From NCBI RefSeq assembly GCF_020171985.1, contig NZ_JAIVAL010000006.1, positions 62,001 to 126,000 on the forward strand: a stretch of DNA of 64,000 nt, given 5' to 3'. The notes under the pieces were generated by a model. The model saw nothing but the letters and a program-made list of their open reading frames with translations. It was not told the origin of the DNA and did not search any database. The translations under genes and the position numbers were made by a program. The first letter of the stretch is position 1. Each line of letters starts with the position of its first letter. Shown here one piece after another: positions 49,621 to 58,271 of the stretch. The stretch is from Halobacillus halophilus (GTDB taxonomy: Bacteria; Bacillota; Bacilli; Bacillales; Halobacillaceae).

Positions 49621-50406
49621 ATGCCCAAAGCGAAAGCTAAATTCAGCGGCAGGTTGCAGATGCAGGAAATTGACGTTTACCTGAAGGAAGGCACGGTGCA
49701 ATGGAATGGAAGGGTCGATTCAACCGAACATACCTGGGATTCCCCAGTATCGTGTACGATTTATGGTACATTACTAAACTATCAAGGCGCACTGGATCAA
49801 ATGGAAGAGGCCTTACATCAGGATCCCTACAAATCCCCTCCAAAAGCTCCGATTCTCTATATCAAACCTAAAAACACCATTACTGGGAATCAAACCGTTA
49901 TCCCCATGCCTGAGGAGGTATCAGAACTTGAAGTGGGAGCCTGTCTAGGCCTCGTGATCGGGGAAAAAGCTTCACGTGTCAGTGAAGATGAGGCCATGAG
50001 CTATATTGCGGGTTATACGATTGTAAATGATATCAGTGTTCCGCATGACAGCGTGTTTAGACCGGCAGTTAAGCACAAAGCACGCGATGGGTTCTGTCCT
50101 GCAGGTCCGTGGATTATGGAGCGTGATGAGGTACCGGCCCCTGACAACCTGACTATTCGTGTCTATGTGAATGGGGAGTGTAAACAGGAAAATCATACGG
50201 GGAATCTCGTTCGCTCGGTTGCACAGCTGCTTTCAGATGTGACCGAATTTATGACCCTTGAAAAAGGAGATACGCTGCTGGTTGGTATTCCGGAAAATCC
50301 TCCACGGGTAAAAGACGGGGACCAGATCCGTATTGAGATAGAGCAGATAGGCGCACTTGAAAATAAGGTAAAAAAAGAAGCAGCCGTTGGAGGGGTTAAA
50401 TCATGA
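49621..50406 (+). CDS. hpaG1: Homoprotocatechuate pathway isomerase/decarboxylase, N-terminal-type subunit (HpaG1)
   Basis: A 261-residue fumarylacetoacetate hydrolase-fold protein resembling the N-terminal half of HpaG, the bifunctional 5-oxopent-3-ene-1,2,5-tricarboxylate decarboxylase / 2-hydroxyhepta-2,4-diene-1,7-dioate isomerase. Blocks: PPKAPILYIKPKNT, ELEVGACLGLVIGEKA and YTIVNDISVPHDSVFRP. It acts after ring cleavage of homoprotocatechuate. Translation starts at ATG 49621 after AAAGGAG; an earlier ATG at 49588 is rejected. In many bacteria both halves are fused; here they are two overlapping genes (ATGA). Substrate-specific split of functions between halves is not decided. Confidence 0.85.
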   Translation: MPKAKAKFSGRLQMQEIDVYLKEGTVQWNGRVDSTEHTWDSPVSCTIYGTLLNYQGALDQMEEALHQDPYKSPPKAPILYIKPKNTITGNQTVIPMPEEVSELEVGACLGLVIGEKASRVSEDEAMSYIAGYTIVNDISVPHDSVFRPAVKHKARDGFCPAGPWIMERDEVPAPDNLTIRVYVNGECKQENHTGNLVRSVAQLLSDVTEFMTLEKGDTLLVGIPENPPRVKDGDQIRIEIEQIGALENKVKKEAAVGGVKS

Positions 50407-51149
50407 AATCGGCACGGGTAGCCTTTGAAGGCGGAATTTATAAGGCAACAGAACTTTCTGAAGGGATTCAACTGGATAATGGCAGGCAGGTGGCAGAGGA
50501 AGAGGTGGTCTGGCTGCCGCCGATTGAGCCGCAGACCAGCTTTGCGCTTGGATTGAATTATAGTGATCATGCGAGCGAGCTTTCTTTCAAAGCTCCAGAA
50601 GAGCCGCTTGTATTTCTGAAAGGACCCAACACTTTTGTCGGTCACCGGGGCAAAACCTATCGTCCATCTGACGTGACTCATATGCATTATGAATGTGAAC
50701 TGGCTGTCGTCATTGGTCGAGAGGCAAAGAACGTGAAAAAAGAAGAGGCGTACAGCTATATTACAGGTTATACGATTGCCAATGATTATGCGATCCGTGA
50801 TTACCTGGAAAATTACTACCGGCCGAATTTGCGAGTAAAGAATCGGGATCACTGCACCCCGATCGGCCCGTGGCTGGTCGATGCCGCTGAAATTCAAGAT
50901 CCTATGAATCTGGCTTTGCGCACGTATGTGAATGGCGAACTGGTGCAGGAAGGTTCAACGAAGGATATGATTTTTGATATTCCTGAGCTTATCGAATACT
51001 TAAGCAGCTTTATGACACTAAGTCCAGGTGATCTTATTTTGACAGGCACTCCAAAAGGAACAGTGGATACAAAAGTAGGAGATGAGGTTATTACAGAGAT
51101 TGAAGGTCTCGGACGTCTGGTCAATACGATTACCGGGGAGCCAAGTTGA
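50403..51149 (+). CDS. hpaG2: Homoprotocatechuate pathway isomerase/decarboxylase, C-terminal-type subunit (HpaG2)
   Basis: A 248-residue FAH-fold protein like the C-terminal half of HpaG. Active-site landmarks: FALGLNYSDHASE, the metal-binding ECELAVVIG (E-x-E type) near residue 98, YTIANDYAIRDY near 121 and LILTGTPKGT. Starts in the hpaG1 stop codon. It should work with HpaG1 to turn the ring-cleaved tricarboxylate into 2-hydroxyhepta-2,4-dienedioate and then its oxo form. Confidence 0.88.
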   Translation: MKSARVAFEGGIYKATELSEGIQLDNGRQVAEEEVVWLPPIEPQTSFALGLNYSDHASELSFKAPEEPLVFLKGPNTFVGHRGKTYRPSDVTHMHYECELAVVIGREAKNVKKEEAYSYITGYTIANDYAIRDYLENYYRPNLRVKNRDHCTPIGPWLVDAAEIQDPMNLALRTYVNGELVQEGSTKDMIFDIPELIEYLSSFMTLSPGDLILTGTPKGTVDTKVGDEVITEIEGLGRLVNTITGEPS

Positions 51150-51167
51150 CACGAAGGAGGAAGAATC

Positions 51168-51548
51168 ATGCCGCATGTGATTGTAGAATATACGGATAAC
51201 CTGAGTCCTCAGACGGATATTCAAAGTCTGCTCCATAAGCTTGGGCAGGTGTTAGAAGAACTCGAGGACACGTATCCCGTCGGTGGAATCCGCGTAAGAG
51301 CCCATAAAGTGACAGAGTATCGCATAGCTGATGGGAAAGAGGATGATGCGTTCGTTCATACAACGTTAAAAATAGGCAAAGGCAGAAGTGAAGAAGCGAA
51401 GCAGGCCACCTGTGAAAAACTATTTGATGTGATGAAGGAACACTTTGCTCTGATTCTTGAAGAAAAATACTTAGCTTTATCTCTGGAACTAGTAGAATTT
51501 CAGCACAAAACCTATAAACATAACAATATCCACAGCCGGTTTAGATAG
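51168..51548 (+). CDS. hpaF: 5-carboxymethyl-2-hydroxymuconate delta-isomerase (HpaF)
   Basis: A 126-residue tautomerase-superfamily isomerase. It begins MPHVIVEYTDNL, with Pro as the N-terminal catalytic residue after Met removal, as in the CHMI family. The domain KIGKGRSEEAKQATCEKLFD and a C-terminal NNIHSRFR also fit. AAGGAGG precedes the ATG. It acts between the dehydrogenase HpaE and HpaG in the meta-cleavage route. Last gene of the hpaG1-G2-F unit. Confidence 0.9.
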   Translation: MPHVIVEYTDNLSPQTDIQSLLHKLGQVLEELEDTYPVGGIRVRAHKVTEYRIADGKEDDAFVHTTLKIGKGRSEEAKQATCEKLFDVMKEHFALILEEKYLALSLELVEFQHKTYKHNNIHSRFR

Positions 51549-51587
51549 AAATGGTAAAGGACCTGAATAAGGTCTTCTTCTTTAAAA

Positions 51588-51620
51588 AAGAACTTCTAGT
51601 TATATGGAAGTTCTTTTTGT
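51588..51620. terminator. Terminator between hpaF and the LysR gene
   Basis: AAGAACTTC and GAAGTTCTT pair around TAGTTATATG, followed by TTTG; positioned to end rightward hpaF transcripts. The convergent LysR gene ends further right, at 51750. Confidence 0.85.
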
Positions 51621-51749
51621 ATTGGACTTATTTCCCGATTGTAGTAGATTCAGTTTTCAAATACATATCTCCTTAATAGAACAAGAGTAACCTCCCAAAC
51701 CATAAACGTCTCACCCACCGGCATGGCAACTATTCTCCTGCCTCATTCC

Positions 51750-52679
51750 TTATATAGTGAATAGTTGATCGTGAACTGGATTTTCCAAGGCAGTCTTATT
51801 TACTTCGAACAATCGCAGCAGTCTTCGGGAAGCCTTCGTTAAATACCGGTCTTTATGCCAGATAATCGCAGCTTCCGCTTGGATATCAGCATTTCTAAAC
51901 TCATAGCTCCTGATATTCGAAAAAGAGAACGCTTCCAAAGTTGAACGCGGAACAATGGATGCTCCCATTCCGTTAGCTACGAGCGATAATAGCATGGTTG
52001 GATCAGGACATTCGCAGATTACATAAGGGTCAAAGCCATGCTTCCTGCACTCATCTACAATCAATTCGAATTGTCCCATACCGCTGATGCGGTGTAACAG
52101 CATTAACGGAATATCTTTTAAGTCCTCGACTTCCACTTCTGCTGTATCTGCCGGGAATAGGTCCCAGGAGGCAGGGGTTACCAATACATAAGGTTCAGGA
52201 GAGAGGGGGATCATTTCAAATTCATCCCGTTCAATTGGAAGGCGGACAACAGCCATTTCAATTTCCCGTCTTCGAATACATTCGGCCAGAAAGTAGGTGT
52301 CTCCTTCTCTAAGTTGATAGGTCAGCTGAGGATATTGCTGTCTTAATTGATTTAACGGACCCGTTAAGAACGAAAAGCATGATTTATTGGAGCCTATTTG
52401 AAGGGTACCTGTAATTCCTTCGTTCGTTTCTTTAACTTCTACAATCGTTTCCTCTAACTCGTTAAGAATCTGACCTGCTTTTTGATAAAGTACTTCTCCT
52501 GCGCTTGTTAATTCGAGCTTACGGCCATGGCGGTCAAACAGCTTCAGGTCAAGTTCTTCCTCTATCAATTTAATTTGCTGGCTGAGAGGAGGCTGGGCCA
52601 TGTGCAGCTTTTTTGCTGCTTTGGTTACTTGTCCTTCCTCAGCTACTGTACGAAAGTATCGCAATTGCTTAATATCCAT
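51750..52679 (-). CDS. LysR-family transcriptional regulator, probable hpa regulator
   Basis: A 309-residue LTTR: winged HTH (LRYFRTVAEEGQVTKAAKKL, then HMAQPPLSQQIKLIEEEL) and a periplasmic-binding-like co-inducer domain. The start at 52679 has GGGGGAG; the frame extends 54 codons further upstream but that part is the divergent promoter. Located between, and divergent from, hpaE of the second hpa operon. It should sense 4-hydroxyphenylacetate, homoprotocatechuate or another intermediate. Effector assignment is inference. Confidence 0.88.
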   Translation of the reverse strand: MDIKQLRYFRTVAEEGQVTKAAKKLHMAQPPLSQQIKLIEEELDLKLFDRHGRKLELTSAGEVLYQKAGQILNELEETIVEVKETNEGITGTLQIGSNKSCFSFLTGPLNQLRQQYPQLTYQLREGDTYFLAECIRRREIEMAVVRLPIERDEFEMIPLSPEPYVLVTPASWDLFPADTAEVEVEDLKDIPLMLLHRISGMGQFELIVDECRKHGFDPYVICECPDPTMLLSLVANGMGASIVPRSTLEAFSFSNIRSYEFRNADIQAEAAIIWHKDRYLTKASRRLLRLFEVNKTALENPVHDQLFTI

Positions 52680-52856
52680 TGTTCTCCCCCGTTCACTATG
52701 TATATGAAAATCATATGGAATATAGATATTATAGATATTTTTAATATAGAAAAGCCTGTGTGATAATTTGAATATACAAACTTTAGCAAATATTTGCAAA
52801 TTTAGCCTGCAGCTAAGAAGTATTTTTGAAAGCGCTATCAACTGAGGAGGATAAGC
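52680..52856. promoter_or_regulatory. Divergent regulatory region between LysR gene and hpaE
   Basis: Contains a tandem ATAGATATT ATAGATATT repeat (52722-52739) and a perfect palindrome GCAAATATTTGC (52786-52797). These are candidate LysR binding sites for control of both directions. No -10/-35 pair is certain. Confidence 0.5.
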
Positions 52857-54380
52857 ATGAACGAACTTACTTTATCGGATATTAACCAGGCAGGAAAACG
52901 TGTGATTAACGAAGTGAAAGATATTCAGCTTTACATTGATGGAGCTTTTGTAGAAGCAGAAAATCAGGAGAAATTTGATAATTACAACCCGTTTACCAAT
53001 GAAAAAATCAACCAGGTAGCTTCTGGAGCGGAATCGGATATAGACAAAGCGGTAAAAGCAGCCAGAAAAGCTTTCAAGGGAGAATGGGGAAGCCTTTCTC
53101 AAAATGAGCGCCTAAGCTACATTTACAAGATTGCCGACTTAATAGATGAGCATATTGAAGAGATTGCCCCGCTAGAATCCTATGACACAGGCCTCCCAAT
53201 CAGCCAGACGAAGAAAATGGTCGCGCGTGCGGCCCAAAATTTCAGGTTCTACGCAGAGATGGTAAAAAGCCGTCTGGTCGGAGATGCCTACCAGGTGGAT
53301 GATGACTTTCTCAACTACACGATTCATAAGCCTGTTGGAGTCGCCGGGTTAATCACTCCCTGGAACGCCCCATTCATGCTTGAGACGTGGAAGATCGCAC
53401 CAGCACTCGCTACCGGAAATACAGTTGTGTTAAAACCGGCCGAATGGTCCCCGCTAACGGCGAATCGCTTAGCGGAAATTATTGATAAGGCTGGTCTCCC
53501 TGACGGTGTCTTCAACGTGGTTCATGGCTATGGAGAGACGGCCGGGGCATCGTTAGTCGCTCATGAAGATGTGGAGCTGATCTCGTTTACAGGAGAAACG
53601 GCGACAGGATCTGAAATTATGAAAAATGGCGCGGATACGCTTAAGCGTTTTTCGATGGAGTTAGGAGGTAAGTCACCCATCATCGTGTTTGATGATGCCG
53701 ATTTTGAGCGGGCCATTGACGCCTGTACGTGGGGCATATTCTCCTTTAACGGCGAACGCTGCACGGCAAACTCGAGATTATATGTCCATGAAGACATCGC
53801 TTCTGATTTTATCGCCGCTCTGAAAGACCGCGTGGAGAACATTGTGGTCGGTGACCCTATGAAAGATGACACGCAGGTCGGCCCGTTAATTCATACGAAA
53901 CACTATGAAAGCGTGAAAAGCTATCTGGAACTGGCAAAAGAAGAAGGATGTCAGGTGATCAGCGGATCGGTGCCGGAAGAACACAGCCGAGGCAATTTTG
54001 TAGCGCCAACGCTGCTTCTTAATGCAGACACATCGATGAGAGTGGTACAGGAAGAGATTTTCGGTCCCGTTATTGCGGTTATGACGTTTAACGATGAAGC
54101 GGAAGTGGTGGAACTTGCGAATAATGTCCGCTACGGACTGGCGGGCTATGTCTGGACTAAAGATCTTCAGCGCGGTCACCGGGTGGCTCAAGCAGTGGAC
54201 GCAGGAATGTTGTGGATCAACTCTCAGAATGTACGGGATTTGAGGACCCCTTTCGGTGGTTCCAAGCACAGTGGAATTGGTCGCGAAGGCGGACATTACG
54301 CCTTCGAATTTTATACAGAAGTGCAAATCATTCATGTAGCGCTCGGAGAACACCGCATCCCGCAATTCGGAAAAAAATAA
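52857..54380 (+). CDS. hpaE: 5-carboxymethyl-2-hydroxymuconate semialdehyde dehydrogenase (HpaE)
   Basis: A 507-residue aldehyde dehydrogenase. The catalytic Cys is in FNGERCTANSRLYV near residue 302 and the Glu in MELGGKSP near 269; TPWNAPFMLETWK and the GETATGSEIM cofactor loop fit the NAD-dependent superfamily. It oxidises the semialdehyde made by HpaD. It is first gene of hpaE-B-D-C-ribF-dapA, with AGGAGGA in front, and is divergent from the LysR gene, supporting the pathway call over a generic aldehyde dehydrogenase. Confidence 0.88.
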   Translation: MNELTLSDINQAGKRVINEVKDIQLYIDGAFVEAENQEKFDNYNPFTNEKINQVASGAESDIDKAVKAARKAFKGEWGSLSQNERLSYIYKIADLIDEHIEEIAPLESYDTGLPISQTKKMVARAAQNFRFYAEMVKSRLVGDAYQVDDDFLNYTIHKPVGVAGLITPWNAPFMLETWKIAPALATGNTVVLKPAEWSPLTANRLAEIIDKAGLPDGVFNVVHGYGETAGASLVAHEDVELISFTGETATGSEIMKNGADTLKRFSMELGGKSPIIVFDDADFERAIDACTWGIFSFNGERCTANSRLYVHEDIASDFIAALKDRVENIVVGDPMKDDTQVGPLIHTKHYESVKSYLELAKEEGCQVISGSVPEEHSRGNFVAPTLLLNADTSMRVVQEEIFGPVIAVMTFNDEAEVVELANNVRYGLAGYVWTKDLQRGHRVAQAVDAGMLWINSQNVRDLRTPFGGSKHSGIGREGGHYAFEFYTEVQIIHVALGEHRIPQFGKK

Positions 54381-54398
54381 TCAAGGAGGAATTTATTT

Positions 54399-55874
54399 AT
54401 GCCAGCGAAAACAGGTGCTCAATATAAAGAGAAGTTAAAAAATGCTAAAAATAACATCTATATTCACGGAGAGCGTGTCGAGGACCCGACCACTCACCCT
54501 GCTTTTAAAAATGTCGTCCAGTCGATGGCCGATTTATATGATCTTCAATATGAGAAACCTGAAAAAATGCTCTACACCTCTCCTCAAACGGGCGACAAAG
54601 TAGGGATGTCTTTTTATAGGCCGGAGACCATCGATGATTTGATCAAGCGTCGGGAAGCGATTCAGGAATGGGCACGCCTTTCCGGAGGGTTAATGGGACG
54701 ATCCCCTGACTATTTGAATGCCGAAGTAATGGCAATGGGAGTAGCGAATGATCTGTTCGGGGAAGATGACCCGATGTTTGCCGAGAATGCCAAAAATTAT
54801 TATGACTATGCGCGTGAAAATGATATCAGCTTGACGCATACTCTGATTCACCCGCAAGTGAACCGTCAAAAAGCACAGCATGAACAAAAGGATGCCAACG
54901 TAGCGCTTCACCTCGTTGAGAAACGTTCGGACGGAATCGTTGTCGAAGGTGCACGCTTACTTGCCACGCAGGGCGGCATTACCGATGAAATCCTCGTTTT
55001 CCCTTCAACCGTCAAAAAGGCTGGGGAGCTCGATGATCCGTATTCTCTTGCCTTTGTGGTACCAAACAATACGCCTGGGCTTAAGTTCATCAGCCGTGAA
55101 TCTTTTGATAACGGTAAGAACACCTGGGATCACCCATTAAGCAGCCGTTTTGAAGAGGGTGATGCCATTGTGTACTTTGACAATGTGTTCGTCCCGTGGG
55201 AAAAGGTTTTTGTTTGCGGCAATTCCTCCATTTGTAACCGCACGTTCATAGAGACCAATGCTGTTGTGCATATGTCTCACCAGGTCGTAGCTAAAAACGT
55301 GGTCAAAACGGAATTCGTGCTTGGGGTTGTTTTGAATCTGATGGAATCCATTGGTATCGACAAGTTCCAGCACGTCCAGGACAAAGGTACCGAAATTATG
55401 CTGGCGCTTGAAACGATGAAGTCCCACCTTTTCAGGGCCGAGCATAATGCCAAACTTGATAAATGGGGCACGATGACCCCTGACTTTGACGCTTTGAACG
55501 CGGCTAGAAACTGGTATCCGAGAATTTATCCGCGTCTTGTAGAAATCCTTCGAATACTAGGTGCCTCCGGACTAATGGGCATTCCAACCGAAGAGGATTT
55601 CCATCATGAAGAAATCGGCCCGATTGTCAATCGCGCACTGCAGTCTAAGAATATGGAAGGTTATGAACGTGTGAAACTTTTCCGTCTTGCCTGGGATTTG
55701 ACGATGAGCGCCTTTGGCAGCAGGCAGACACACTATGAATATTACTTCTTCGGCGACCCGGTGAAAATGGGGATGACATACTTTGAACAGTTCAACAAAG
55801 AACCCTATAAGGATTACGTGCAGGATTTCCTTGAGAAAGTAAAAACGTCCAAACCAAACTATACCAACGTATAA
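54399..55874 (+). CDS. hpaB: 4-hydroxyphenylacetate 3-monooxygenase, oxygenase component (HpaB)
   Basis: A 491-residue flavin-dependent hydroxylase: 4-hydroxyphenylacetate to 3,4-dihydroxyphenylacetate with FADH2 and O2. Blocks known from the HpaB family: RREAIQEWARLSGGLMGRSPDYLN, HPQVNRQK near residue 147 and FDNVFVPWEKVF near 261, and SAFGSRQTHYEYYFFG near the end. AAGGAGGAA precedes the ATG 18 bases after hpaE. Paired reductase is HpaC downstream; together they form the two-component system. Confidence 0.93.
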   Translation: MPAKTGAQYKEKLKNAKNNIYIHGERVEDPTTHPAFKNVVQSMADLYDLQYEKPEKMLYTSPQTGDKVGMSFYRPETIDDLIKRREAIQEWARLSGGLMGRSPDYLNAEVMAMGVANDLFGEDDPMFAENAKNYYDYARENDISLTHTLIHPQVNRQKAQHEQKDANVALHLVEKRSDGIVVEGARLLATQGGITDEILVFPSTVKKAGELDDPYSLAFVVPNNTPGLKFISRESFDNGKNTWDHPLSSRFEEGDAIVYFDNVFVPWEKVFVCGNSSICNRTFIETNAVVHMSHQVVAKNVVKTEFVLGVVLNLMESIGIDKFQHVQDKGTEIMLALETMKSHLFRAEHNAKLDKWGTMTPDFDALNAARNWYPRIYPRLVEILRILGASGLMGIPTEEDFHHEEIGPIVNRALQSKNMEGYERVKLFRLAWDLTMSAFGSRQTHYEYYFFGDPVKMGMTYFEQFNKEPYKDYVQDFLEKVKTSKPNYTNV

Positions 55875-55886
55875 GGAGTGAAAACC

Positions 55887-56867
55887 ATGGAGTTTGATAT
55901 CATCCGTGCGGGCCGTGCCGTATTACATGTGACAGACTTAGAGAAATCAAGAGCTTTTTATGAAGCTCTTGGTTTCATTGAAACAGCGTCAGATGAAGAT
56001 CAGATATTTTTCCGGGGGCTAGAAGAGCATAATCACCATAGTCTTGTTCTGAAGAAGAAAGAGACTCCTGCCGTAGAAGTGATCAGCTATAAAGTGAAAT
56101 CTGAGAAAGACATCGATCAATTGGCTGCTTTCTATGAAAAGCAGGGCACCGAAATGAAGTGGATGGAAGCAGGGTCCCAGGAAGCCGTTGGGAGAGCGCT
56201 GAGGATTCAGGATCCCTCTGGTTTACCGGTAGAGTACTATGCGGAAATGGATCAGGCTGAACGAATGATTCAGAAGTATCACCACCACAAAGGGGCAAAG
56301 GTGCAGCGGATTGACCATTTTAACTGCATGGTTTCCGATGTAGAAAAAGCCTACGATCATTATATCAATCAGTTAGGCTTTGCCTGTTCGGAATATACCG
56401 AAGGGGAAGAAAAGAAAATCTGGGCAGCCTGGCTGCACCGTAAACCAAGTGTCCACGATGTCGCTTATATGAATGGACCTGGGCCGCGTCTCCACCATAT
56501 CGGTTTCTGGTTAAAAGACCCGATGAACTTGATCGATGGCTGTGATGTACTTGCCTCGATGGGGTACGGTCCATCGATTGAACGCGGCCCTGGACGGCAC
56601 GGCTTATCCAATGCCCTCTTTCTTTACTTACGGGACCCGGATGGCCATCGTATTGAACTCTACAACGGCGATTATTTAACCAGTGACCCGGATTTTAAGC
56701 CGGTCCGCTGGGATCTGGATGACCCTATGCGCCAGACGTTTTGGGGACACGCAGCACCAGACAGCTGGTTTGATGAAGCCTCAGAAGTCCTCGATGTTCA
56801 TTCCAATAGAAAAGTAACGCTCACAGAGCCGAAATTGAAAAAGCGCAAACCGACGTTTGTTACTTGA
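55887..56867 (+). CDS. hpaD: 3,4-dihydroxyphenylacetate 2,3-dioxygenase (HpaD)
   Basis: A 326-residue type I extradiol dioxygenase that opens the ring of homoprotocatechuate. Two VOC modules: residues 7-125 and 145-270. Fe ligands: His in RIDHFNCMVSD near 150, His in RLHHIGFW near 206 and Glu in GHRIELYNGDY near 258. Start at ATG 55887, eight bases after AAGGAG; the GTG at 55878 overlaps that site. Thirteen bases after hpaB. An enzyme for another catechol is unlikely given the neighbours. Confidence 0.92.
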   Translation: MEFDIIRAGRAVLHVTDLEKSRAFYEALGFIETASDEDQIFFRGLEEHNHHSLVLKKKETPAVEVISYKVKSEKDIDQLAAFYEKQGTEMKWMEAGSQEAVGRALRIQDPSGLPVEYYAEMDQAERMIQKYHHHKGAKVQRIDHFNCMVSDVEKAYDHYINQLGFACSEYTEGEEKKIWAAWLHRKPSVHDVAYMNGPGPRLHHIGFWLKDPMNLIDGCDVLASMGYGPSIERGPGRHGLSNALFLYLRDPDGHRIELYNGDYLTSDPDFKPVRWDLDDPMRQTFWGHAAPDSWFDEASEVLDVHSNRKVTLTEPKLKKRKPTFVT

Positions 56868-56893
56868 GCAAGAAAAATTAACAAGAGGTGATC

Positions 56894-57355
56894 ATGATGG
56901 ATAATCGTATGTTCCGAACGGCTATGGGGAAGTTTGCGACAGGGGTAACGGTGATTGTGTCAGAAGTTGAGGGGCAGGTGCACGGCATGACCGCCAATGC
57001 GTTTATGTCAGTATCCCTTGATCCCAAGCTTGTGCTTATATCCATCGATAAGAAAGCTAAAATGAATGAAGTGATTCAAAAGTCTAACCAATTCACCGTT
57101 AATATTCTATCTGGAGACCAAAAGGAAATGTCGATGATTTTTGCCGGTCAAATTAAAGAAGATAAACAGGTGGAATTTGAAACGGTCGAAGGTCTTCCGG
57201 TTATTAAAGACTCCCTTGTCAGTCTTGTGTGTAATGTCTATCAGGCTCATGAAGCAGGGGATCATACGCTTTATGTGGGAGAAGTGATTAATTTAAATAT
57301 TAAGGACGGGGACCCCCTTGCGTTTTACGAAGGTAAATACATGCAAATGACATAA
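56894..57355 (+). CDS. hpaC: Flavin reductase component of 4-hydroxyphenylacetate monooxygenase (HpaC)
   Basis: A 153-residue flavin reductase-like protein (FMN-binding split barrel) that reduces flavin with NADH for HpaB. FRTAMGKFATGVTVI at the start, then GMTANAFMSVSLDPKLVLIS at about residues 32-51. GAGGTGAT precedes two adjacent ATG codons, 56894 and 56897; I cannot separate them. Placed directly between hpaD and the FAD synthetase-like gene. Confidence 0.9.
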   Translation: MMDNRMFRTAMGKFATGVTVIVSEVEGQVHGMTANAFMSVSLDPKLVLISIDKKAKMNEVIQKSNQFTVNILSGDQKEMSMIFAGQIKEDKQVEFETVEGLPVIKDSLVSLVCNVYQAHEAGDHTLYVGEVINLNIKDGDPLAFYEGKYMQMT

Positions 57356-57373
57356 CGAAGGAGGAGGGCAAAG

Positions 57374-58249
57374 ATGAAAACCATCGCTATCAAACACCCG
57401 ATTGCACCATCCATTCAAGAGAACAGTCCGTCCTGTGTCCTGGCTTTAGGATTTTTTGACGGTGTGCACTTAGGACATCAGAAGATTATTCGTACAGCGA
57501 AGAAAATAGCAAAAGAAAAGGGTCTAAAACTTGCCGCTATGACCTTTGCCCAACATCCCTCTTCGGTTATTCCGAAAGGCCCGACTATTACGAGATTTAT
57601 AACCCCGATTGCTGCAAAAGCGAAAATCTTTGAGCAGCTTGGTGTTGATATCCTTTATGTTGTTGATTTTACCAGGGAACTAGCCCAAGTTCCTCATCAG
57701 CAGTTTGTCGATCAATATCTATGCGGACTCAACAGTAAGCACGTCGTTGCCGGCTTTGACTATAAATATGGATTCAAAGGCAAGGGAGATATGAATCAAC
57801 TGCCTGTAGATAGTAAAGGCCGATTTGGAGTCACCATGGTTTCAAAGTTTGAGAAGCATGAGCAAAAAGTAAGCTCTACTCTTTTGAGGACACTTATTTC
57901 TACAGGCAGGGTTGAAGAGATCCCCCATTATCTAGGAAAAAGCTATGAAATGACGGGCAAAGCGGAAGGTAAAGGAGAAACTTGTACATTTTCTTTTGAC
58001 CCTTCTTACTATATGCCGGTTCCCGGGCATTACGAAGTGACCGTAAAGAGTGATCTATTTCAAGCGAAAGGGATATGTGAGGTCAAACCGATTTACAGTC
58101 CGGGAGAGCTAACCATCACCTTGTTTGAGGACACTCTATCCCAGGATTTTGAAAGTGCCACGCTGCAGTGGAACAATTTTATTGCTGACTTTGAAATGGA
58201 CATTCTGCATGCCCAGGGGGATTTACGAGAATTAGAGATGAGTATGTAA
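57374..58249 (+). CDS. RibF-like FAD synthetase with degenerate riboflavin kinase region
   Basis: A 291-residue protein. Residues 1-180 form the nucleotidyltransferase (FMN adenylylation) domain: GFFDGVHLGHQKII with the HLGH motif, MTFAQHPSSV and VSSTLLRTLISTGR (SSTxxR). The C-terminal about 105 residues replace riboflavin kinase: no TxG-PTAN signature is seen in the expected place, and the family order GKGETCTFSFDPS is divergent. It is therefore likely a dedicated FMN to FAD enzyme. In an operon with HpaB/HpaC, which use FAD, it could raise the FAD pool during growth on 4-hydroxyphenylacetate. That link is inference from position. Confidence 0.75.
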   Translation: MKTIAIKHPIAPSIQENSPSCVLALGFFDGVHLGHQKIIRTAKKIAKEKGLKLAAMTFAQHPSSVIPKGPTITRFITPIAAKAKIFEQLGVDILYVVDFTRELAQVPHQQFVDQYLCGLNSKHVVAGFDYKYGFKGKGDMNQLPVDSKGRFGVTMVSKFEKHEQKVSSTLLRTLISTGRVEEIPHYLGKSYEMTGKAEGKGETCTFSFDPSYYMPVPGHYEVTVKSDLFQAKGICEVKPIYSPGELTITLFEDTLSQDFESATLQWNNFIADFEMDILHAQGDLRELEMSM

Positions 58250-58271
58250 ATTACGAGAAGGAGGAGATAGG

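Noticed and set aside
50193-50897. Long minus-strand frame opposite hpaG1/hpaG2
   Set aside because: It is antisense to two well-supported overlapping enzymes and encodes no recognisable protein.
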